From Achromobacter sp. Root83 (GTDB taxonomy: Bacteria > Pseudomonadota > Gammaproteobacteria > Burkholderiales > Burkholderiaceae_B), in NCBI RefSeq assembly GCF_001428845.1, contig NZ_LMIU01000022.1, forward strand, positions 1 to 64,000: a stretch of 64,000 nucleotides of DNA, written 5' to 3'. Every line of letters starts with the position of its first letter. Position 1 is the first letter of the stretch. This document shows positions 57,347-64,000 of this stretch, piece by piece. The notes under the pieces were generated by a model. The model saw only the letters and a program-made list of their open reading frames with translations, did no database searches and was not told the origin of the DNA. The position numbers were made by a program, and so were the translations under genes.

Positions 57347-58867
57347 ATGACTTCCCCCGCGTTTGCCGCCAAGACCGTCGCCCGCCTTGCCCCCGCCGCC
57401 CTGTCGGCGCTGCTGACCGCGGGCTGCGCGTCGCTCGCGCCCGACTACCAGCGCCCCGCCCTGCCTGTGCCCGCCAGCTACGCCGAGGCCGGACAGGCCG
57501 GGGCCGGATCCGCCGGACAGGCCACCGACCAGGCCGCCGCGCAGTCTGCCGGCCAACCCGCCGCGCAATCCGGTATCGCGGCCCGCGTCGCGTGGCAAAC
57601 CTATTTCTCCGACCCGACGCTGCAGGGATTGATCGCCACCGCGCTGGACAACAACCGCGACCTGCGCGCCGCCTTGCTGCGGGTCGAAGAGGCGCGCGCG
57701 TTGTACGGCATACAGCGCGCGGACGAGTTCCCCACCCTCGGCGCCCAGGCGGACGGCACGCGCGGCCGCGTACCGGGCGACCTGAACCTCACGGGCCAGC
57801 CGCAAGTCACCAGCCAATACCAGGTGGGCATCGGCATGGCGAGCTGGGAGCTGGACTTCTGGGGCCGCGTGCGCAGCCTGAACCAAGCCGCGTTGCAGAA
57901 CTACCTGGCCACGGAGGCCGCCGCGCGCGCCGCCACCTTGAGCCTGATCGCCCAGGTCGCCGACAGCTACCTGACGCTGCGCGAACTGGACGAGCGGCTG
58001 GAACTCACCCGGGAAACGATCGAATCGCGCGCGGAATCGCTGCGCATATTCCGCCGCCGCTTCGAAGTGGGCGCCATATCGAAACTGGACCTGACGCAGG
58101 TGGAAACGCTGTGGCAGCAGGCCAAGGCGCTGGGCACGGAGCTGGAGCAGACCCGCGCCGCCCAGGCCCACGCGCTGGAACTGCTGGTGGGCGCGCCGCT
58201 GAACCTGCCCACGCAGCAGCCCCGGCTTGACGACGACGCCGTCATGCGCGCGCTGCCGGCCGGGCTGCCGTCCGACCTGCTGACCTACCGTCCCGACATC
58301 ATCGCGGCCGAGCATCAGCTACAGGCTGCCAACGCCAACATCGGCGCGGCGCGCGCCGCGTTCCTGCCCAGCATCACGTTGACCGGCGCCTTCGGCACGG
58401 CAAGCGCGGAACTGGACGGCCTGTTCGCGGGCGGCAGCCGCGCCTGGAACTTCGCGCCCAGCATCAATCTGCCGATCTTCGACGCGGGCCGCCGGGAATC
58501 GTCCCTGGACCTGACGCAGGCCCGCCGCGACCTGGCTGTCGCAAACTACGAAAAAACCATACAGGCAGCCTTCCGGGACGTGTCCGACGCGCTCTCCGCG
58601 CGCCGCTGGCTGGCCGAACAGGTCGAGGTGCTGCGCGCCACCGTGGCCGCGCAAAACGAGCGCGCGCGCCTGGCCCAGCTTCGCTATGACCACGGCGCCT
58701 CGCCCTATCTGGAGGTGCTGGATGCCAAGCGTGACCTGCTGGCCGCGCAGCAGCAGCTCGTGCAAACCCGCCGCGCGCTCCTGTCCAGCCGCGTCGGCCT
58801 GTACGCGGCGTTGGGCGGAGGCACGCAAGCGTCCGCGTCCGCCGCTCTGGACGCTCCCCACAGTTGA
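57347..58867 (+). CDS. NodT/OprM-type outer-membrane efflux lipoprotein
   Basis: 506-residue TolC-like outer membrane factor. Lipobox TAGC at about residue 24-27 after a signal peptide, the family motif [13 protein letters not shown], a low-complexity Ala/Gln/Gly stretch (residues 45-75), then two OEP repeats ([38 protein letters not shown], and [35 protein letters not shown]). It should provide the outer-membrane pore for the following adaptor and ABC proteins. The ATG at 57347 follows GGAG. Confidence 0.92.
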   Translation: MTSPAFAAKTVARLAPAALSALLTAGCASLAPDYQRPALPVPASYAEAGQAGAGSAGQATDQAAAQSAGQPAAQSGIAARVAWQTYFSDPTLQGLIATALDNNRDLRAALLRVEEARALYGIQRADEFPTLGAQADGTRGRVPGDLNLTGQPQVTSQYQVGIGMASWELDFWGRVRSLNQAALQNYLATEAAARAATLSLIAQVADSYLTLRELDERLELTRETIESRAESLRIFRRRFEVGAISKLDLTQVETLWQQAKALGTELEQTRAAQAHALELLVGAPLNLPTQQPRLDDDAVMRALPAGLPSDLLTYRPDIIAAEHQLQAANANIGAARAAFLPSITLTGAFGTASAELDGLFAGGSRAWNFAPSINLPIFDAGRRESSLDLTQARRDLAVANYEKTIQAAFRDVSDALSARRWLAEQVEVLRATVAAQNERARLAQLRYDHGASPYLEVLDAKRDLLAAQQQLVQTRRALLSSRVGLYAALGGGTQASASAALDAPHS

Positions 58868-58893
58868 TAACCACGGACCAAGGACCCGCCGCC

Positions 58894-59961
58894 ATGCCTC
58901 TGCCTTCCCGAAAACTGATATCCCTGCTTGCCGTCCTGGCCGTTGCCGCCGCGGGCTATTACGGATGGCGCCTGCTGGCCGACACCGGTCCCGGTGCAGG
59001 CTTTATCAGCGGCAACGGCCGGATCGAAGCGACCGAGATCGATGTGGCCACCAAACTGGCCGGCCGCGTGCAGGAGGTGCTGGTCACCGAGGGAGATTTC
59101 GTTGCCGCCGGCCAAACCCTCGCGCGCATGCAGATCGATACGCTGCAGGCCCAGCGCGAAGAGGCACGCGCCCAGCATCAGCAGGCGGTCAACAGCGCGG
59201 CCAGCGCGGCGGCCCAGGTGGCGCAGCGCGAAAGCGACAAGCTGGCCGCCGAAGCCGTGGTGGTGCAGCGGGAAAGCGAGCTGGACGCGGCGCGCCGCCG
59301 CCTGGCGCGGTCCGAAACGCTATCCAAGGAAGGCGCGTCGTCGATCCAGGAGCTGGACGACGACCGCGCCCGCGTGCGCAGCGCGCAGGCGGCGGTGAAT
59401 GCCGCTCGCGCCCAGGTGACGGCCGCGGCCGCCGCCATCGAGGCGGCCCGCGCCGCCCGGGTCGGAGCGCAATCCGCCATCGCCGCCGCCCAGGCCACCG
59501 TCGCGCGCATCGACGCCGACATCGCCGACAGCGAGCTGCGCGCCCCGCGCGCCGGCCGCGTGCAGTACCGCGTGGCGCAACCCGGCGAGGTGCTGGCGGC
59601 CGGCGGCAAGGTGCTGAACATGGTGGATCTGGCCGACGTCTACATGACGTTCTTCCTGCCCGAACAGGCCGCGGGCCGCGTAGCGCTGGGCCAGGACGTG
59701 CGCATCATCCTGGACGCCGCGCCCGAATACGTCATCCCCGCCAAGGTGTCTTTCGTGGCCAGCACGGCGCAGTTCACGCCGAAGACGGTCGAGACGGCCA
59801 GCGAACGCCAGAAGCTGATGTTCCGCGTCAAGGCGCAGATCAGCCCCGAACTGCTGCTGCAGCATCTGAAGCAGGTCAAGACCGGCCTGCCGGGCGTGGC
59901 GTGGCTGAAGCTGGACGCCGGCGCCCAATGGCCCGCCAACCTTGAAGTCAAGGTGCCGTGA
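58894..59961 (+). CDS. HlyD/MFP-type periplasmic adaptor subunit
   Basis: 355-residue membrane fusion protein linking the inner-membrane ABC exporter to the outer-membrane pore. N-terminal anchor ([17 protein letters not shown]), the lipoyl-like hairpin ([20 protein letters not shown]), a long Ala-rich coiled coil (about residues 75-210), and the second lipoyl half [20 protein letters not shown]. Similar to YhiI/YbhG proteins. Its TGA overlaps the ATG of the ABC gene by one base. Confidence 0.93.
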   Translation: MPLPSRKLISLLAVLAVAAAGYYGWRLLADTGPGAGFISGNGRIEATEIDVATKLAGRVQEVLVTEGDFVAAGQTLARMQIDTLQAQREEARAQHQQAVNSAASAAAQVAQRESDKLAAEAVVVQRESELDAARRRLARSETLSKEGASSIQELDDDRARVRSAQAAVNAARAQVTAAAAAIEAARAARVGAQSAIAAAQATVARIDADIADSELRAPRAGRVQYRVAQPGEVLAAGGKVLNMVDLADVYMTFFLPEQAAGRVALGQDVRIILDAAPEYVIPAKVSFVASTAQFTPKTVETASERQKLMFRVKAQISPELLLQHLKQVKTGLPGVAWLKLDAGAQWPANLEVKVP

Positions 59962-62690
59962 TGTCCGCCGCGCCCGTCGTCACACTGTCCGAAGTCAGCC
60001 TGCGCTACGGCAAGACGCTGGCGCTGGACGGCATCACGCTGGACATCCCGGCGGGACGCATGGTGGGGCTGATCGGCCCGGACGGCGTGGGCAAGTCCAG
60101 CCTGCTGGCGCTGGTGGCCGGCGCCCGGGCGGTGCAGCGGGGCAGGATCGTGGTGCTGGGCGGTGACATGGCCAGCCGCCGGCACCGCGACGACGTCTGC
60201 CCGCGCATCGCCTACATGCCGCAAGGGCTGGGCAAGAACCTGTACCCCACCCTGTCGGTGGAAGAGAACCTGCAATTCTTCGGCCGCCTGTTCGGCCATG
60301 ACGCGGCCGAGCGCCGCCGGCGCATCGACAGCCTGACGCGCAGCACCGGCATGTCCGCCTTCCTGTCGCGCCCCGCCGGCAAGCTGTCCGGCGGGATGAA
60401 GCAGAAGCTGGGCTTGTGCTGCGCGCTGATCCACGACCCCGACCTGCTCATCCTGGACGAGCCCACGACCGGCGTGGATCCGCTCGCGCGCGCGCAGTTC
60501 TGGGACCTGATCAATCAGATCCGCCAGGAACGGCCGGGCATGAGCGTCATCGTGGCGACGGCCTACATGGACGAAGCGCAGCGCTTCGACTGGCTGATCG
60601 CGATGGACGAGGGCCGGGTTCTGGCCACCGGCTCGCCCGCGGAACTGGAACAACGCACAGGCGCGGATTCGCTCGAAGCGGCGTTCATCGCGCTGCTGCC
60701 GGAAGAAAAGCGGCGCGGGCACCAGCCCGTGGAAATCGTGCCGCTGGCGTTGGACGAAGACGCCGAGATCGCGATCGAAGCGCGCGACCTGACCATGCGG
60801 TTCGGCGACTTCGTGGCGGTGGACCACGTCAATCTGCGCATCCGCCGCGGCGAGATCTTCGGCTTCCTGGGATCCAATGGCTGCGGCAAGTCGACCACCA
60901 TGAAGATGCTGACCGGACTGCTGCCCGCCAGCGAGGGCCAGGCCTGGCTGTTCGGCAAGGAAGTCGATCCCCGCAATATCGATACGCGGCGCCGCGTGGG
61001 CTATATGTCGCAGGCGTTCTCGCTGTACGGGGAGCTGACCGTGCGGCAGAACCTGGTGCTGCACGCCCGCCTGTTCCATGTGCCCGAGGCCGACATCCCC
61101 GCGCGCGTCGACGACATGGCGGGCCGCTTCGATCTGGGAGACGTGCTGGACGCGCTGCCCGAGAGCCTGCCCATGGGCGTGCGCCAGCGCCTGTCGCTGG
61201 CGGTGGCCATGGTGCACAAGCCCGAGCTGCTGATCCTGGACGAACCGACATCGGGCGTGGACCCCGTCGCCCGCGACAACTTCTGGCGCCTGCTGATCGC
61301 GCTGGCGCGGCAGGATCAGGTCACGATATTCATCTCGACGCACTTCATGAACGAGGCCCAGCGCTGCGATCGCATGTCGTTGATGCACGCGGGCAAGGTG
61401 CTGGTCAGCGCGTCGCCCGCCGAGATCACGCGGATGCGTGGCGCGAAGACGCTTGAAGAGGCCTTTATCGCCTATTTGATCGATGCGGGCGCCGGCGCGG
61501 CGCCGGAGGCTGGCGGCGCGCCGCCCGCGCCAACCGCGCCCCGGGCCGCGGAGGAACCGCGGCCCGGGTTCAGCATGCAGCGCACGTGGAGCTACATGTG
61601 GCGGGAAGCGCTGGAGTTGCGGCGCGACCCCGTGCGCGCCACCCTCGCCCTGATGGGATCGCTGCTGCTGATGTTCGTGATGGGCTATGGCATCAGCCTG
61701 GACGTCGAAGACCTGCGCTACGCGGTGATGGACCGCGACCAGACCACCCTGAGCCATAACTACAGCCTGAACCTGTCCGGGTCGCGCTACTTCATCGAAC
61801 GGCCGCCCATCGCCGATTACGCCGACATGGATGCGCGCATGCGCAGTGGCGAACTGTCCCTGGCGATCGAGATTCCGCAGGGCTTCGCGCGCGACGTGCA
61901 GCGCGGCAAGCCCGTGCAGATCGGCGTGTGGATCGACGGCGCCATGCCGCAGCGCGCCGAGACCATCCGCGGCTACGTGATGGGCATGCACCAGGGCTGG
62001 CTGGCGCAGCAGGCGCGCGAAAGGCTGGGCGCCAGCGCGGCGTCTTCGGTCGGCATCGAGACCCGGTTCCGCTACAACCCCGACGTGCGCAGCCTGCCCG
62101 CCATGGTGCCCGCGGTGATTCCCCTGCTGCTGCTGATGATGCCGGCCATGCTGACCGCGCTGGCGGTGGTGCGCGAAAAAGAGCTGGGCTCGATCATCAA
62201 CCTGTATGTCACGCCCGTGACCCGGCTGGAATTCCTGCTGGGCAAGCAGGCGCCGTACGTGGCGCTGGCCATGCTGAATTTCCTGCTGATGACACTGCTG
62301 GCGGTGACGCTCTTTGGCGTTCCCATCACCGGCAGCTTCGCCACCCTGCTGCTGGCCGCGCTGATCTACAACGTGGTGGCCACCGCCATCGGGCTGCTGG
62401 CGTCCACGTTCACGCGCAGCCAGATCGCGGCGCTCTTCTTCACCATGATCGGTACGCTGGTGCCCGCCGTGCAGTTCGCCGGGCTGCTCAATCCGGTGTC
62501 TTCGCTGGAGGGCGGCGGGCGGCTGATCGGGCAGATCTATCCCGCCACGCACATGCTCACCATCAGCCGCGGCGTGTTCAGCAAGGCGCTGGATTTCCCG
62601 GACCTGCAGGGTTCGTTCTGGCCGCTGCTGGCTGCGATACCGATCATCCTGGGCGCCTCGGCGCTGCTGCTGAAGAAGCAGGAGACCTGA
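59961..62690 (+). CDS. Fused ABC exporter: two ATPase domains and an ABC-2 permease (RbbA/YhiH-like)
   Basis: 909 residues. ATPase one (1-230): Walker [10 protein letters not shown], signature LSGGMKQK, Walker [13 protein letters not shown]. ATPase two (275-500): [10 protein letters not shown], a degenerate signature [12 protein letters not shown], Walker [13 protein letters not shown]. An Ala/Pro linker (near 515-535) leads to an ABC-2 permease domain with six spans ([39 protein letters not shown]). Same architecture as E. coli RbbA/YhiH and partner of the following permease. Cargo unknown; probably small molecules or drugs. Confidence 0.93.
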   Translation: MSAAPVVTLSEVSLRYGKTLALDGITLDIPAGRMVGLIGPDGVGKSSLLALVAGARAVQRGRIVVLGGDMASRRHRDDVCPRIAYMPQGLGKNLYPTLSVEENLQFFGRLFGHDAAERRRRIDSLTRSTGMSAFLSRPAGKLSGGMKQKLGLCCALIHDPDLLILDEPTTGVDPLARAQFWDLINQIRQERPGMSVIVATAYMDEAQRFDWLIAMDEGRVLATGSPAELEQRTGADSLEAAFIALLPEEKRRGHQPVEIVPLALDEDAEIAIEARDLTMRFGDFVAVDHVNLRIRRGEIFGFLGSNGCGKSTTMKMLTGLLPASEGQAWLFGKEVDPRNIDTRRRVGYMSQAFSLYGELTVRQNLVLHARLFHVPEADIPARVDDMAGRFDLGDVLDALPESLPMGVRQRLSLAVAMVHKPELLILDEPTSGVDPVARDNFWRLLIALARQDQVTIFISTHFMNEAQRCDRMSLMHAGKVLVSASPAEITRMRGAKTLEEAFIAYLIDAGAGAAPEAGGAPPAPTAPRAAEEPRPGFSMQRTWSYMWREALELRRDPVRATLALMGSLLLMFVMGYGISLDVEDLRYAVMDRDQTTLSHNYSLNLSGSRYFIERPPIADYADMDARMRSGELSLAIEIPQGFARDVQRGKPVQIGVWIDGAMPQRAETIRGYVMGMHQGWLAQQARERLGASAASSVGIETRFRYNPDVRSLPAMVPAVIPLLLLMMPAMLTALAVVREKELGSIINLYVTPVTRLEFLLGKQAPYVALAMLNFLLMTLLAVTLFGVPITGSFATLLLAALIYNVVATAIGLLASTFTRSQIAALFFTMIGTLVPAVQFAGLLNPVSSLEGGGRLIGQIYPATHMLTISRGVFSKALDFPDLQGSFWPLLAAIPIILGASALLLKKQET

Positions 62691-62691
62691 C

Positions 62692-63816
62692 ATGAGGCAT
62701 CTGGCCAATATCTACCGCCTGGGCGTCAAGGAGCTATGGAGCCTGGCGCGCGACCCGATGATGCTGGTGCTGATCGTCGTGTCGTTCACGCTGATGATCT
62801 ACACGGCGGCCACCGCGGTGCCCGAGACGCTGCACAACGCGCCCATCGCGGTCGTGGACGAAGACGTGTCCCCGCTGTCGGCGCGGATCGCCTCGGCCTT
62901 CTATCCCCCGCATTTCACCCCGCCCCGGATGATCGGCTCGGCCGAGGCCGACGCGGGCATGGACGCTGGGCGCTACACGTTCTCGGTCAATATCCCGCCG
63001 AATTTCCAGCGCGACGTCCTGGCCGGCAAGCCGGCGGAGATCCAGTTGAACGTGGACGCGACCCGGATGAGCCAGGCGTTCACCGGCAGCAGCTACATCC
63101 AGCAGATCATCACCGACGAGATCAACGAATTCGTCAGGCGCTACCGCGCCCCCGCCGAACCGCCCGTGGACCTGGCGGTGCGCATGCGATTCAACCCCAA
63201 TCTGACGCAGGCCTGGTTCGGCGCGCTCATGGAGATCATCAACAACGTCACGATGCTGTCCATCATCCTGACCGGGGCGGCGCTGATCCGCGAGCGCGAA
63301 CACGGCACCATCGAGCATCTGCTCGTCATGCCCGTGACGCCGACCGAGATCATGGTCGCCAAGGTCTGGTCCATGGGGCTGGTCGTATTGGCGTCCGCTG
63401 CGCTATCGTTGACGTTCGTGGTGCGCGCCCTGTTGCACGTGCCGATCGAAGGCTCGGTGGCGCTATTCCTGACCGGCGTGGCGCTGCACCTGTTCGCGAC
63501 GACCTCCATGGGCATCTTCATGGCCACGCTTGCTCGCAGCATGCCGCAGTTCGGCATGTTGCTTGTACTAGTGCTTCTGCCCCTGCAAATGCTGTCAGGC
63601 GGCACCACGCCGCGCGAAAGCATGCCGGAGTTCGTACAGAACATCATGCTGGCCGCCCCCACGACCCATTTCGTGGAACTTGGCCAGGCCATTCTCTATC
63701 GCGGCGCGGGCATCGGCGTCGTGTGGCAACCCTTCCTGGCGCTGGCGCTGATCGGCACGGTCCTGTTCTCGCTATCCCTGGCACGCTTTCGCAAGACCCT
63801 CAGCCAGATGGCATGA
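62692..63816 (+). CDS. ABC-2 type permease (YhhJ-like)
   Basis: 374-residue inner-membrane permease: one N-terminal span (PMMLVLIVVSFTLMIYTA), a large periplasmic domain, then five spans from about residue 180 with IREREHGTIEHLLVMPVTPT, the signature loop of ABC-2 permeases of this group. It begins one base after the fused ATPase stop. Completes a four-part system: outer pore, adaptor, ATPase/permease and second permease. Confidence 0.93.
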   Translation: MRHLANIYRLGVKELWSLARDPMMLVLIVVSFTLMIYTAATAVPETLHNAPIAVVDEDVSPLSARIASAFYPPHFTPPRMIGSAEADAGMDAGRYTFSVNIPPNFQRDVLAGKPAEIQLNVDATRMSQAFTGSSYIQQIITDEINEFVRRYRAPAEPPVDLAVRMRFNPNLTQAWFGALMEIINNVTMLSIILTGAALIREREHGTIEHLLVMPVTPTEIMVAKVWSMGLVVLASAALSLTFVVRALLHVPIEGSVALFLTGVALHLFATTSMGIFMATLARSMPQFGMLLVLVLLPLQMLSGGTTPRESMPEFVQNIMLAAPTTHFVELGQAILYRGAGIGVVWQPFLALALIGTVLFSLSLARFRKTLSQMA

Positions 63817-63864
63817 GGCCCAGGTTATTCGTTTCCCCTTACCACGCTATTTTTAAAAGGACGG

Positions 63865-64000
63865 ATGATGAAGAAGACTACAGCCTCCATGCCCCAAGGC
63901 CTCGCGGGCGCTAATGCGGCCTATTGCCAGCGCCTGGCCCAGCTTGCCCAGGAAAGCCAGCAGCGCTGGATCGAACTGGGCCAGCGCCTGGCCGGCGACA
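63865..64000 (+). CDS. Possible phasin-like protein (cut by window end)
   Basis: Only the first 45 codons are visible: MMKKTTASMPQGLAGANAAY followed by Gln/Ala-rich helix (CQRLAQLAQESQQRWIELGQ). This amphipathic helical start is seen in phasins and other granule-associated proteins, but also in unrelated helical proteins. AAAAGGACGG precedes the ATG pair at 63865/63868. Separate from the exporter operon by about 50 bases. Confidence 0.4.
   Translation, partial: MMKKTTASMPQGLAGANAAYCQRLAQLAQESQQRWIELGQRLAGD

Noticed and set aside
59640..62708. About 1000-codon minus-strand frame opposite the ABC fusion gene
   Set aside because: Gln/His/Arg/Ala-rich shadow; the plus-strand gene has two Walker motifs and a permease.

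Overview
The window is about 64 kb of high-GC, densely packed chromosomal DNA with no mobile element, phage, CRISPR array, tRNA or rRNA that I can see. Gene content (long ThyA with an internal insertion, Coq7, tandem-riboswitch gcvTHP operon, a ZIP transporter of the Bordetella BbZIP type next to a Mn-type SodA, TamA/TamB, MocR regulators, M81/MlrC peptidases beside Dpp-type ABC transporters) points to a betaproteobacterium of the family Alcaligenaceae, most likely Achromobacter or a close Bordetella relative. That placement is an inference from protein resemblance, not from a database search.

Layout, left to right. 1-1.75 kb (minus): surface polysaccharide genes, a TviB-type UDP-HexNAc dehydrogenase cut by the window edge and a WecA/WbpL-type membrane sugar-phosphate transferase. 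2.09-2.27 kb (minus): an unlabelled but well-formed small RNA gene with a sigma70-like promoter, a hairpin loop carrying a Shine-Dalgarno-complementary CUCCUCC motif, and an intrinsic terminator. 2.5-7.8 kb: coq7, an OsmC-like gene, thyA, a MHYT-GGDEF-EAL cyclic-di-GMP protein and folA. 7.9-12.4 kb: a MocR regulator divergent from an omega-amino acid:pyruvate aminotransferase and a CoA-acylating (methyl)malonate-semialdehyde dehydrogenase, together a beta-alanine degradation module with a twin-repeat operator. 12.6-22.3 kb: an apparent operon of an M81 peptidase, a five-component peptide-type ABC importer (substrate-binding protein, two permeases, one fused double ATPase), an amidase and a second M81 peptidase.

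22.5-31.96 kb: a DUF945 protein fused to a YbjN-like domain, a small bPH-like membrane protein, the glycine cleavage operon gcvT-gcvH-gcvP behind a tandem glycine riboswitch, a ZIP metal transporter and sodA. 32.1-39.8 kb: a HI0933/YhiN-type flavoprotein, an Orn/Lys/Arg decarboxylase, a hypothetical protein, a GNAT, a membrane diguanylate cyclase, a VOC-GNAT fusion and dcd. 39.9-50.2 kb: tamB-tamA, the Fe-S/P-loop ATPase apbC, a small membrane protein, metG and trhO. 50.25-57.1 kb is more accessory: two META-domain lipoproteins, an acyltransferase-3 protein, an XRE regulator overlapping its 3' end, an AT-rich non-coding stretch, an OmpR-type regulator whose receiver has Glu in place of the phospho-accepting Asp, a structured intergenic region, a Kch-type potassium channel and a TetR regulator. 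57.3-63.8 kb: a four-gene export system (NodT-type outer membrane factor, HlyD-type adaptor, fused double-ATPase/permease, second permease). The last 136 bases open a possible phasin-like gene.

How the parts may work together: the 9.3-22.3 kb block can be read as uptake and hydrolysis of unusual (perhaps beta-amino-acid-containing) peptides or amides, feeding beta-alanine-type products to the adjacent transaminase/dehydrogenase pair; this is the most system-like hypothesis in the window. The CUCCUCC small RNA is the best supported element that a routine protein-focused annotation would miss.
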